Positions 8,458 to 14,660 of a stretch of 17,720 nt of DNA are shown piece after piece (the first letter of the stretch is position 1; each line of letters starts with the position of its first letter). The translations under genes were made by a program, and so were the position numbers. Source of the DNA: Dysgonamonadaceae bacterium. Lineage in GTDB: Bacteria > Bacteroidota > Bacteroidia > Bacteroidales > Azobacteroidaceae. The notes beneath the pieces were generated by a model. The model did no database searches. It was not told the DNA's origin and worked only from the letters and a program-made list of their open reading frames with translations. The DNA lies in NCBI GenBank assembly GCA_031255425.1, contig JAIRSN010000060.1:1-17720 (forward strand), read 5' to 3'.

Positions 8458-8751
8458 ATGAAAGCAGTATTTATTCCCTACAATCAAGCCTATAAAGACC
8501 GGTTGATTGTCATCTTAGATAAAATGAATATCCGGGGTTTCACTCTCTGGGAACAAGTGCAGGGCAGAGGCAGCGAGCAGGGCGATCCGCATTACGGAAA
8601 CCACGCCTGGCCTACCATGAACTCCTCCATCCTCACCGTAATCCCCGACCATAAAGTGGACGATTTACTGGAAAAAATCCACGAAATGGACATGGAAACC
8701 GAAATGCAGGGCATCCGTGCCTTTGTGTGGGAGGTGGAAAAGGCGGTGTAA
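8458..8751 (+). CDS. Small PII-like protein at the end of the RND operon
   Basis: The product is 97 aa, with its ATG 14 bp after the pump stop codon. The pattern is ferredoxin-like beta-alpha-beta-beta-alpha-beta, as in PII proteins: MKAVFIPYNQAYKDRLIVILDKMNIRGFTLWEQVQGRG, then a short loop (SEQGDPHYGNHAWP), then SSILTVIPDHKVDDLLEKI and a closing strand GIRAFVWEVEKAV. It is shorter than GlnB/GlnK (112 aa). The canonical T-loop, with its uridylylated Tyr, is replaced by a compact loop carrying His45 and His49. PII-like proteins have been described next to RND efflux genes in other phyla, mostly metal pumps. Here the neighbour is an HAE1 pump. A sensor or modulator of efflux, reading a nucleotide or metal, is plausible but is inference. 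The terminator follows directly, so it belongs to this operon. Confidence 0.75.
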   Translation: MKAVFIPYNQAYKDRLIVILDKMNIRGFTLWEQVQGRGSEQGDPHYGNHAWPTMNSSILTVIPDHKVDDLLEKIHEMDMETEMQGIRAFVWEVEKAV

Positions 8752-8774
8752 GCAGGTAATTGCAACGAAAAGAA

Positions 8775-8818
8775 GATCCTCCGTACCCGGGCTGCCCGGG
8801 CTGCGGGGGATTTTTTTT
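8775..8818 (+). terminator. Strong rho-independent terminator of the efflux operon
   Basis: GATCCTCCG (8775-8783) pairs with CGGGGGAT and the next T (8804-8812), allowing G-U pairs. Inside it, CCCGGG-CTG-CCCGGG (8786-8800) forms a second stem. Eight Ts follow at 8811-8818. It lies 24 bp after the PII-like stop codon and marks the end of the five-gene unit. Confidence 0.9.
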
Positions 8819-8881
8819 GGGTAAAAGAACGGGAAATCATTTTTAAATGTATTCTTGTCTTCGGGAGGGTGGCTCAGCCAC

Positions 8882-8923
8882 CGTTTTCCATTTTCCTGGA
8901 AAACGTGAATAGAACTCCGGGAC
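8882..8923 (-). repeat. 42-bp palindromic repeat unit, copy 1 (inverted)
   Basis: Read on the minus strand it begins GTCCCGGAGTTCTATTCACG and ends in the hairpin CGTTTTCCA/TGGAAAACG, whose plus-strand arms are 8882-8890 and 8897-8905. It is the inverted counterpart of the copies at 9022 and 9064 and abuts the MITE-like element. Confidence 0.75.
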
Positions 8924-8924
8924 A

Positions 8925-9021
8925 GGGGCTGACTAAAAAGTCGGTATTTCCCCAAAACATCCTATCTACAGGCTCTGTGAGGAGGGTGAAATTTGCTTTT
9001 TGAGACTTTTTAGCCAGCCCC
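8925..9021. mobile_element. 97-bp MITE-like element with IS1182-type ends
   Basis: The left terminus GGGGCTGACTAAAAAGTC (8925-8942) is the near-perfect inverse of the right terminus GACTTTTTAGCCAGCCCC (9004-9021), with one mismatch in 18. The left terminus is identical over all 18 bases to the left end of the IS1182-like element at 17368-17385. The 61-bp interior has no ORF and does not match the IS interior. This fits a non-autonomous derivative that the IS transposase could move. No obvious direct target duplication is visible. Confidence 0.75.
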
Positions 9022-9063
9022 GTCCCGGAGTCTTATTCACGTTTGCCATTGTATGTGGCAAAC
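9022..9063 (+). repeat. 42-bp palindromic repeat unit, copy 2
   Basis: The unit begins GTCCCGGAGTCTTATTCACG and closes with a hairpin whose arms ACGTTTGCCA (9039-9048) and TGGCAAACGT (9056-9065) pair perfectly over 10 bp around a 7-nt loop. It follows the MITE-like element directly and is tandem with copy 3. Confidence 0.8.
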
Positions 9064-9104
9064 GTCCCGGAGTCTTATTTACGCTTGCCATTGTGTGTGG
9101 AAAA
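9064..9104 (+). repeat. 42-bp palindromic repeat unit, copy 3
   Basis: This direct tandem copy of the preceding unit begins GTCCCGGAGTCTTATTTACG (19 of 20 identical). Its hairpin part is decayed (CTTGCCATTGTGTGTGGAAAA), so it no longer pairs well. Confidence 0.75.
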
Positions 9105-9192
9105 ATAAAAGCAGCGCCGCCGCCTTTTTTACGACAAAGACGTTTTTTGAATAAAATTTAGAAAATAAGACGGTTTTTATATTTAAAAAGAT

Positions 9193-9200
9193 TACATTTG
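9193..9200 (+). promoter_or_regulatory. Bacteroidota -7 promoter box for the beta-barrel gene
   Basis: TACATTTG matches the TAnnTTTG consensus exactly and lies 47 bp before the ATG at 9248. No clear TTTG -33 box is found at the usual distance, only a T-rich run near 9174-9179. Confidence 0.6.
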
Positions 9201-9247
9201 CGCAATATATTGTAAAATGTTTAATTAATTTGAAAGTTAGATTTATA

Positions 9248-9934
9248 ATGAAATTACTTATGAGAAAAAAAATTATTTTATTAATTGCGGTGATAAGTGT
9301 GGTATACTCCGTTCGTTCCCAAACAAAATTCGGAATTGAAGCGGGAGGCGTTTATAACGGAATGTTTGCCTCGAACGTTGAGATCAGCCCTAAATTTTCG
9401 TATCGCGTGGGAGGCTTCGTAAACTATAATCAGTTTTGGGGTTCCGGCATCGCTTATGCAAGGAAAAGTGCGGAATTATCCGGGTTCCTGCCCCAGTATG
9501 CCGGTTATATCCAAAAGTTGGATATTGTAATGAACCAGGTAGAATTAGTACCCCTTTCGCTCCGTTTCAGCGCCATAAATATTGGACGGGATTTCAGCAT
9601 TACGCCGGTATTAAGCGTCTATTGCCTGTATGGATTTTCGGGCAAAGGAACAATCACCGGTATTGATACCCGGCTCTCCGAAAGTGAAAACACGTTCCAT
9701 AAAGAGATCGGCAATTTATTTAAAGATAGCCGGTTTGAAGAAGGCGCCGCAAGCTATTCCTACAAGGGATTCAAGCCTTTTGATGCGGGAGGAAAGATAG
9801 GAGTCGATTTTACGTACCAAAAGAATTACATGCTGAGATTCAATTATGCTGCCGGATTAATCAATCTTTCTTCTTATGATAAAAAACTTAGAAACAGTTC
9901 TTTAGAACTGTCCTTGTGTTATTTGTTCCCCTAA
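9248..9934 (+). CDS. Outer-membrane beta-barrel protein, PorT/OMP_b-brl_2-like
   Basis: The product is 228 aa from the ATG at 9248. The frame reaches back to a TTG at 9230, but the ATG gives a compact signal peptide (MKLLMRKKIILLIAVISVVYSVRSQ). The mature protein opens TKFGIEAGGVYNGMF, typical of Bacteroidota barrels, and alternates amphipathic strands (FSYRVGGFVNYNQFWGSG, ELVPLSLRFSAI, YMLRFNYAAGLINL). It ends LELSLCYLFP, a plausible last strand with a terminal aromatic. Such small barrels are porin-like or structural outer-membrane proteins; the exact role is not known. It has its own promoter box and is followed by a hairpin terminator, so it is probably monocistronic. Confidence 0.8.
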   Translation: MKLLMRKKIILLIAVISVVYSVRSQTKFGIEAGGVYNGMFASNVEISPKFSYRVGGFVNYNQFWGSGIAYARKSAELSGFLPQYAGYIQKLDIVMNQVELVPLSLRFSAINIGRDFSITPVLSVYCLYGFSGKGTITGIDTRLSESENTFHKEIGNLFKDSRFEEGAASYSYKGFKPFDAGGKIGVDFTYQKNYMLRFNYAAGLINLSSYDKKLRNSSLELSLCYLFP

Positions 9935-9956
9935 TCCGTTTCGCACGTTTTCATTA

Positions 9957-10001
9957 AAGAAAGCTGCTTCAAAAATCCGCGATTTTTGAAGCAGCTTTCT
10001 T
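9957..10001. terminator. Bidirectional terminator between convergent genes
   Basis: Arms 9957-9977 and 9981-10001 are perfect inverse complements over 21 bp with a 3-nt CGC loop. The arms contain GAAGCAGCTTTCTT on one side and its mirror on the other. It lies between the + strand barrel gene and the - strand hppA, and the T-rich ends on both strands suit termination in both directions. Confidence 0.88.
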
Positions 10002-10027
10002 ATAGTAACTAAATTAAAACTTTCCTT

Positions 10028-12235
10028 TCAAAACAGGCTCCATGCGACGGTCATACCCGCCATGATAATGGCGACCATGCTCATGAGCTTAATCAGGATG
10101 TTCAGGCTTGGGCCGGAGGTATCTTTGAAAGGATCGCCTACGGTGTCGCCTACGACAGTCGCCTTGTGGCAGTCCGAACCTTTGCCGCCGTGGTTCCCTT
10201 CTTCGATAAACTTCTTGGCATTGTCCCAGGCGCCACCGGCGTTAGCCATAAAGATGGCAAGGATAAAGCCGGTGCTTAATCCGCCCACCAGAAGTCCCAT
10301 AACTCCGGTTACACCAAAGATCCAACCGACGGCTACCGGCGTGACAATCGCCAGAATGGAAGGAAGTATCATCTCCCGCTGCGCGCCCTTGGTTGAGATT
10401 TCGACGCAACGCGCGTAATCCGGTTCGGCTTCTCCCGTCATGATTCCTTTGATGGTACGGAATTGCCGGCGCACTTCTTCGACCATGCTCCCGGCAGCGC
10501 GCCCTACGGCGTTCATCGTCAATCCACAGAAAAGGAAAGCCATCATCGAACCGATAAACATTCCCGATAAAACCTTGGGATTCATCAGCGTTACATCGTA
10601 ATGAACCATGAAATCGACGAAGCTTGCCTTCGCGGTTTCTATCGTTTGCCCGCCGACATCCATGCTTGTTTGCCCGATGCGGATCAATCCGATCTTTAAT
10701 TCTTCTACATAAGAGGCGAGTAAAGCCAAACCGGTCAAGGCTGCCGAACCGATGGCGAACCCTTTGCCGGTGGCGGCAGTTGTGTTGCCCAAGGAGTCGA
10801 GCGCATCCGTCCGTTTACGCACTTCTTTGCCCAGTCCGCTCATTTCTGCATTTCCGCCTGCATTGTCGGCAATCGGACCGTAAGCGTCGGTCGCCAGCGT
10901 GATGCCCAACGTCGAAAGCATCCCGACCGCAGCAATGCCGATGCCGTACAAGCCCATTCCTACATTGTTGAAATCGAAGCCGGAAGCAAACAGGAAAGAC
11001 GCAATAACGCCCACCACAACGGCGATAACAGGAATGGCGGTCGACATCATACCCAGTCCCAATCCCGAAATGATTACGGTAGCGGGTCCCGTCAGGCCTG
11101 AATTGGCCACCTTTTTCGTGGGATTATACGACTGGGAAGTGAAATATTCCGTCGCCTGACCGATTACAATACCGACCAGCAAGCCCACAATCACCGAGCA
11201 GGAAATCCATACCCAGTTTTCCAGTTGCAACCAGTACATAATGCCGAAGGTTGCCGCAACGATTAGCGCCGAACTGAGGTTCGTGCCGAGAGAAAGCGAC
11301 CGCAGCAGGTTCTTTATCGACGCATTTTCTTTTGTCCGGACGGAAAAGATACCGATGATCGACAGGATAATGCCGACCGCCGCAATCAACATGGGAGCGA
11401 TAACTGCCTTGTATTGAGCTTCTACATTGCCCGATCCGGCGAATGCGGCAGCGCCCAGGGCAGCCGTCGCCAGTATCGAACCGCAATACGATTCGTAGAG
11501 GTCGGCGCCCATTCCCGCTACGTCGCCCACGTTATCGCCTACATTATCGGCAATCGTTGCAGGGTTGCGGGGGTCGTCTTCCGGAATACCGGCTTCCACC
11601 TTACCGACCAGGTCGGCGCCCACGTCGGCCGCTTTGGTGTAAATACCGCCTCCGACACGGGCAAAAAGCGCCTGCGTGGAAGCTCCCATACCAAACGTCA
11701 ACATGGTTGTCGTAATAATTGTCAGCTTGTGCATGTCGTTGATCGATTCCGCCGGAATAATCCAGTTGAGGAAGATATACCACCCCGAAATGTCCAGCAG
11801 TCCCAAGCCCACAACGACCAGTCCCATCACTGCGCCGCTCCGGAAAGCGACCTGAAGCCCTTGATTCAACGACTTCTCTGCGGCATGGGCGGTCCGGGCG
11901 GAGGCATACGTCGCGGTTTTCATCCCCAAAAATCCGGCTAACCCGGAAAAGAAACCGCCGGTCAGAAACGCAAACGGCACCCAATGGTTCTGCAAATCAA
12001 AACCGAAGGCCATAATCGAAAAAAGAATGACCAGCACGAGAAACACAATCCCTACAACTTTGTACTGCTGCCGAAGGTAAGACATAGCGCCTACCCGTAC
12101 ATGTTGCGCTATCTTTTTCATTAAATCGCTTCCCTCCTCTTTTTTCAGCATCCATTTGTAAAAATAAAACGCGAATCCGAGCGCTAACACGGAAGCGACC
12201 GGAACAATCCCAAAAATGGGCGAAATAGTATTCAT
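10028..12235 (-). CDS. hppA: Membrane-bound pyrophosphatase, K+-dependent, ion-pumping
   Basis: This 735-aa polytopic protein couples hydrolysis of pyrophosphate to Na+ and/or H+ export across the inner membrane. The signature motifs are present: [20 protein letters not shown] (from residue 204) and [20 protein letters not shown] (from 230), which bind Mg-PPi and line the ion gate (Glu248). The [10 protein letters not shown] motif has Ala487 and Gly490, the residue pair typical of K+-dependent enzymes; K+-independent ones have Lys and Thr. Bacteroides relatives include Na+-pumping and dual Na+/H+-pumping forms, so Na+ transport is likely but not proven by sequence. The gene has its own promoter box at 12269-12276, and a perfect hairpin follows it. 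Confidence 0.96.
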   Translation of the reverse strand: MNTISPIFGIVPVASVLALGFAFYFYKWMLKKEEGSDLMKKIAQHVRVGAMSYLRQQYKVVGIVFLVLVILFSIMAFGFDLQNHWVPFAFLTGGFFSGLAGFLGMKTATYASARTAHAAEKSLNQGLQVAFRSGAVMGLVVVGLGLLDISGWYIFLNWIIPAESINDMHKLTIITTTMLTFGMGASTQALFARVGGGIYTKAADVGADLVGKVEAGIPEDDPRNPATIADNVGDNVGDVAGMGADLYESYCGSILATAALGAAAFAGSGNVEAQYKAVIAPMLIAAVGIILSIIGIFSVRTKENASIKNLLRSLSLGTNLSSALIVAATFGIMYWLQLENWVWISCSVIVGLLVGIVIGQATEYFTSQSYNPTKKVANSGLTGPATVIISGLGLGMMSTAIPVIAVVVGVIASFLFASGFDFNNVGMGLYGIGIAAVGMLSTLGITLATDAYGPIADNAGGNAEMSGLGKEVRKRTDALDSLGNTTAATGKGFAIGSAALTGLALLASYVEELKIGLIRIGQTSMDVGGQTIETAKASFVDFMVHYDVTLMNPKVLSGMFIGSMMAFLFCGLTMNAVGRAAGSMVEEVRRQFRTIKGIMTGEAEPDYARCVEISTKGAQREMILPSILAIVTPVAVGWIFGVTGVMGLLVGGLSTGFILAIFMANAGGAWDNAKKFIEEGNHGGKGSDCHKATVVGDTVGDPFKDTSGPSLNILIKLMSMVAIIMAGMTVAWSLF

Positions 12236-12268
12236 AAATATATGTTTTTAATTATTTGAAAAATCACG

Positions 12269-12276
12269 CAAAAGTA
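12269..12276 (-). promoter_or_regulatory. -7 promoter box of hppA
   Basis: On the minus strand this reads TACTTTTG, an exact TAnnTTTG match, 33 bp before the hppA start codon and inside the gap after the upstream acetyltransferase gene. The context TTTATTACTTTTGC is identical to that at the pheT promoter. Confidence 0.65.
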
Positions 12277-12299
12277 ATAAAAAATTCAAGGGAACGCTA

Positions 12300-12800
12300 T
12301 TAAAATTTAATAATTTTGTTCCCTTCTTTATCCACACTGCCAATCTGTTTCCCCGGATTCCCCACAATTAACGCATAATCCGGCACATTCCGGGTGACGA
12401 CGCTTCCCGCGCCGATCATCGCATATTCGCCGATCGTAATCCCGCAAATGATTGTCGCATTGGCTCCAATGCTTGCGCCTTTTTTTACCAGCGTCGGCTT
12501 GAACTCGTCTTTACGCGGGATAAAACTCCTCGGATTTATCACGTTTGTGAACACGCAGCTCGGTCCCAAAAAGACATCGTCTTCGCAAACAACGCCGGTA
12601 TAAACCGATACGTTGTTCTGAACTTTCACGTTATCCCCCAAGACAACCTGGGGCGAAATCACCACGTTTTGCCCGATGTTGCAGTTTGCACCGATAACCG
12701 ATCCTGCCATGATGTGCGAGAAATGCCATACCTTGGTTCCCTTGCCGATGACGGCGCCTTCGTCAATCACGGCGGTTGCATGTGCCTGATAATTATTCAT
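12300..12800 (-). CDS. wbpD: WbpD/WlbB-like sugar-nucleotide N-acetyltransferase
   Basis: The product is 166 aa and almost entirely left-handed beta-helix hexapeptide repeats ([79 protein letters not shown]). The motif [17 protein letters not shown] is characteristic of WbpD/WlbB enzymes, with the active-site Asn at about residue 86. In that family the enzyme transfers acetyl from acetyl-CoA to the 3-amino group of UDP-2-acetamido-3-amino-2,3-dideoxy-glucuronate, giving the diacetamido sugar used in LPS or capsule. The gene overlaps the upstream aminotransferase by 8 bp, consistent with translational coupling and consecutive steps. The exact sugar is inferred. Confidence 0.85.
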   Translation of the reverse strand: MNNYQAHATAVIDEGAVIGKGTKVWHFSHIMAGSVIGANCNIGQNVVISPQVVLGDNVKVQNNVSVYTGVVCEDDVFLGPSCVFTNVINPRSFIPRKDEFKPTLVKKGASIGANATIICGITIGEYAMIGAGSVVTRNVPDYALIVGNPGKQIGSVDKEGNKIIKF

Positions 12801-13917
12801 AACTTCTTAACTGATCAATGATGTATTGGATTTGTTCCTTGTCCAGTTCCGTATGCATGGGCAAAGACAGTACCGACCGGCAGAGGTTTTCCGATTCGTT
12901 CAGGTTGCTTCCCTTTTTCAATATGTATTTGAACGCCGGTTGGTGGTGCAGCGGCAGGGGATAATAAATCATTGTCGGGACTCCCTTCTCTTGCAGGTGT
13001 TTCTGCACTTTGTCCCGGTCTTGCTTTATTTTCACCGTGTACTGATGATAAACATGGGTGGATTGCGCCGCGCAGTGGGGAACGTCCAACAAATGCGACA
13101 GCGGTTTCAGTTGCGCGTTGTATTCCTCTGCTGTTCTTATGCGGATCTGATTGTATGTGTTCAGGTAAGGCAGTTTCACATTCAGGATGGCTGCTTGCAA
13201 GGTATCCAATCGCGAATTGCATCCGATTCGTTCGTGCATATACTTTTGCGATTGGCCGTGCCGGGCAATCATCTTTATCTTTTTCGCCAAGTCTTCGTCG
13301 CCGGTCAGCAGCGCGCCGCCGTCGCCGTAAGCGCCCAGGTTTTTCGTGGGAAAAAAAGACAGAGTGCCGATGGTGCCGATGGTCCCCGCCTGCTTTTTCG
13401 TTCCGTCCTGAAACGTGTAAGTCGAGCCGATACTTTGCGCATTGTCTTCGATGACAGACAGTCCGTACTTCCGGGCAATCTGCATCAAAGGCTCCATGTC
13501 CGCCGTTTGCCCGAAAAGGTGAACCGGAACTATCGCCCTTGTGCGGGGCGTAACGACTTCTTCCACCTTCTTCACGTCGATGTTAAACGTCAACGGATCA
13601 ACGTCGACCAGGACCGGCGTCAGTTTCAGCAGCGCAATGGCTTCGGCGGTAGCCGCGTAGGTAAATGCCGGCACGATGATTTCGTCCTCCTGCTGCAAGT
13701 CCAACGCCATCAGCGCTATCTGAAGTGCATCCGTTCCGTTGGCGCACGGAATGACATACTTTACATCCAGGTATTCCGACAAGCCGGCAGCCAATGCGTC
13801 GACGGCGGCTCCGTTGATGTATTTCCCCGACCGGAGAACATCCTGCACGGCTTTTTCTATTTCTTTCCGTAGGTGTTTGTATTGAGTGGTTAAGTCCACC
13901 ATCTGCAAGGGCGTCAT
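12793..13917 (-). CDS. wbpE: WbpE-like DegT/DnrJ/EryC1 sugar aminotransferase
   Basis: This 374-aa PLP enzyme has the substrate and cofactor loop [16 protein letters not shown] (about residues 59-74), [13 protein letters not shown] (85-97), VIEDNAQS with Asp158 for the PLP pyridine nitrogen, and [16 protein letters not shown] with Lys192 as the Schiff-base residue. [29 protein letters not shown] matches the WbpE/WlbC/PorR group closely. These enzymes aminate UDP-3-keto-N-acetyl-glucuronate at C3 using glutamate. The following overlapping acetyltransferase gene performs the next known step. The upstream oxidation steps (WbpA/WbpB or equivalents) are not in the window. The PorR-type member of this family in Porphyromonas gingivalis is needed for A-LPS. 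The family is certain, the substrate likely. Confidence 0.87.
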   Translation of the reverse strand: MTPLQMVDLTTQYKHLRKEIEKAVQDVLRSGKYINGAAVDALAAGLSEYLDVKYVIPCANGTDALQIALMALDLQQEDEIIVPAFTYAATAEAIALLKLTPVLVDVDPLTFNIDVKKVEEVVTPRTRAIVPVHLFGQTADMEPLMQIARKYGLSVIEDNAQSIGSTYTFQDGTKKQAGTIGTIGTLSFFPTKNLGAYGDGGALLTGDEDLAKKIKMIARHGQSQKYMHERIGCNSRLDTLQAAILNVKLPYLNTYNQIRIRTAEEYNAQLKPLSHLLDVPHCAAQSTHVYHQYTVKIKQDRDKVQKHLQEKGVPTMIYYPLPLHHQPAFKYILKKGSNLNESENLCRSVLSLPMHTELDKEQIQYIIDQLRSYE

Positions 13918-13940
13918 GATTTCCCGGTAATAATAAGCAG

Positions 13941-14657
13941 TTATTTCATGTTGTGAAAAACGTTTTGAACGTCTTCGTCTTCTTCAAACTTGTCCAACAG
14001 TTTATCCAAAGCCGCCCGCTGTTCGGCGGTTACTTCCTTGTAATCGTTCGGAATCCGTTCGAATTCCGCGCTGTGGATGTCGTACCCGTTTTCTTCCAAA
14101 TATTTCTGGATAGCGGAGTAGGACTGGAACTCGCCGTAAATCAGGATGACGTTTTCTTCCTCGTCCTGTTCGACTTCATCCACTCCGAAATCAATCAGTT
14201 CCAATTCCAGTTCTTCCAGATCGACTCCTTCTTTCGGCGTCACTTTGAATACGCACTTGTGATCGAAAAGGAATTGCAGGCTGCCGCTCGTTCCCAGCGA
14301 ACCGCCGTACTTATTGAAATAACTCCGGATGTTGGCGACCGTCCGGGTGGGATTGTCGGTTGCCGTTTCCACGACGATTGCGATTCCGTGCGGCCCGTAT
14401 CCTTCGTAAACCATTTCCTTGTAGTCTGCCGCATCTTTTGCCGTCGCCTTTTTGATGGCTCGTTCTACATTTTCCTTCGGCATATTCTCCTTTTTGGACT
14501 GCTGAACCAGGACGCGCAGGCGGGGATTGGTGTCTGGGTCGGAACCGCCTTCTTTTACGGCAATCGTAATCTGCTTGCCTAATTTGGTGAAAACACGGGC
14601 CATATTGCCCCATCTTTTTAACTTGGTTGCTTTCCGGTATTCAAATGCTCTTCCCAT
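13941..14657 (-). CDS. yebC: YebC/PmpR (TACO1) family protein
   Basis: This 238-aa protein has the full family layout: MGRAFEYRKATKLKRWGNMARVFTKLGKQI, EGGSDPDTNPRLRVLVQQSKKENMPKENVERAIKKA, then YEGYGPHGIAIVVETATDNPTRTVANIRSYF and GSLGTSGSLQFLF. An acidic C-terminus follows (EEDEDVQNVFHNMK). Members were first annotated as transcription regulators. More recent work on bacterial and mitochondrial relatives points to a ribosome-associated role in translating difficult stretches such as polyproline. Only 3 bp separate it from the pheT stop codon, so the two are co-transcribed, which suits a translation role. It is 23 bp upstream of the aminotransferase gene. Confidence 0.95.
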   Translation of the reverse strand: MGRAFEYRKATKLKRWGNMARVFTKLGKQITIAVKEGGSDPDTNPRLRVLVQQSKKENMPKENVERAIKKATAKDAADYKEMVYEGYGPHGIAIVVETATDNPTRTVANIRSYFNKYGGSLGTSGSLQFLFDHKCVFKVTPKEGVDLEELELELIDFGVDEVEQDEEENVILIYGEFQSYSAIQKYLEENGYDIHSAEFERIPNDYKEVTAEQRAALDKLLDKFEEDEDVQNVFHNMK

Positions 14658-14660
14658 TTT

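Larger units (their letters stand above)
8819..9192. other. Repeat-rich intergenic stretch between efflux operon and porin-like gene
   Basis: No coding potential is seen. The stretch holds a small hairpin GGTGGC-TCA-GCCACC (8868-8882), inverted and direct copies of a roughly 42-bp palindromic unit, a 97-bp MITE-like element and a GC-rich motif AGCAGCGCCGCCGCC (9110-9124) followed by Ts. These are listed separately where clear. Confidence 0.7.

Noticed and set aside
12826..13872. 348-aa + strand ORF opposite the aminotransferase gene
   Set aside because: The minus strand encodes an unmistakable DegT-type enzyme with intact PLP motifs; the + frame is its shadow.
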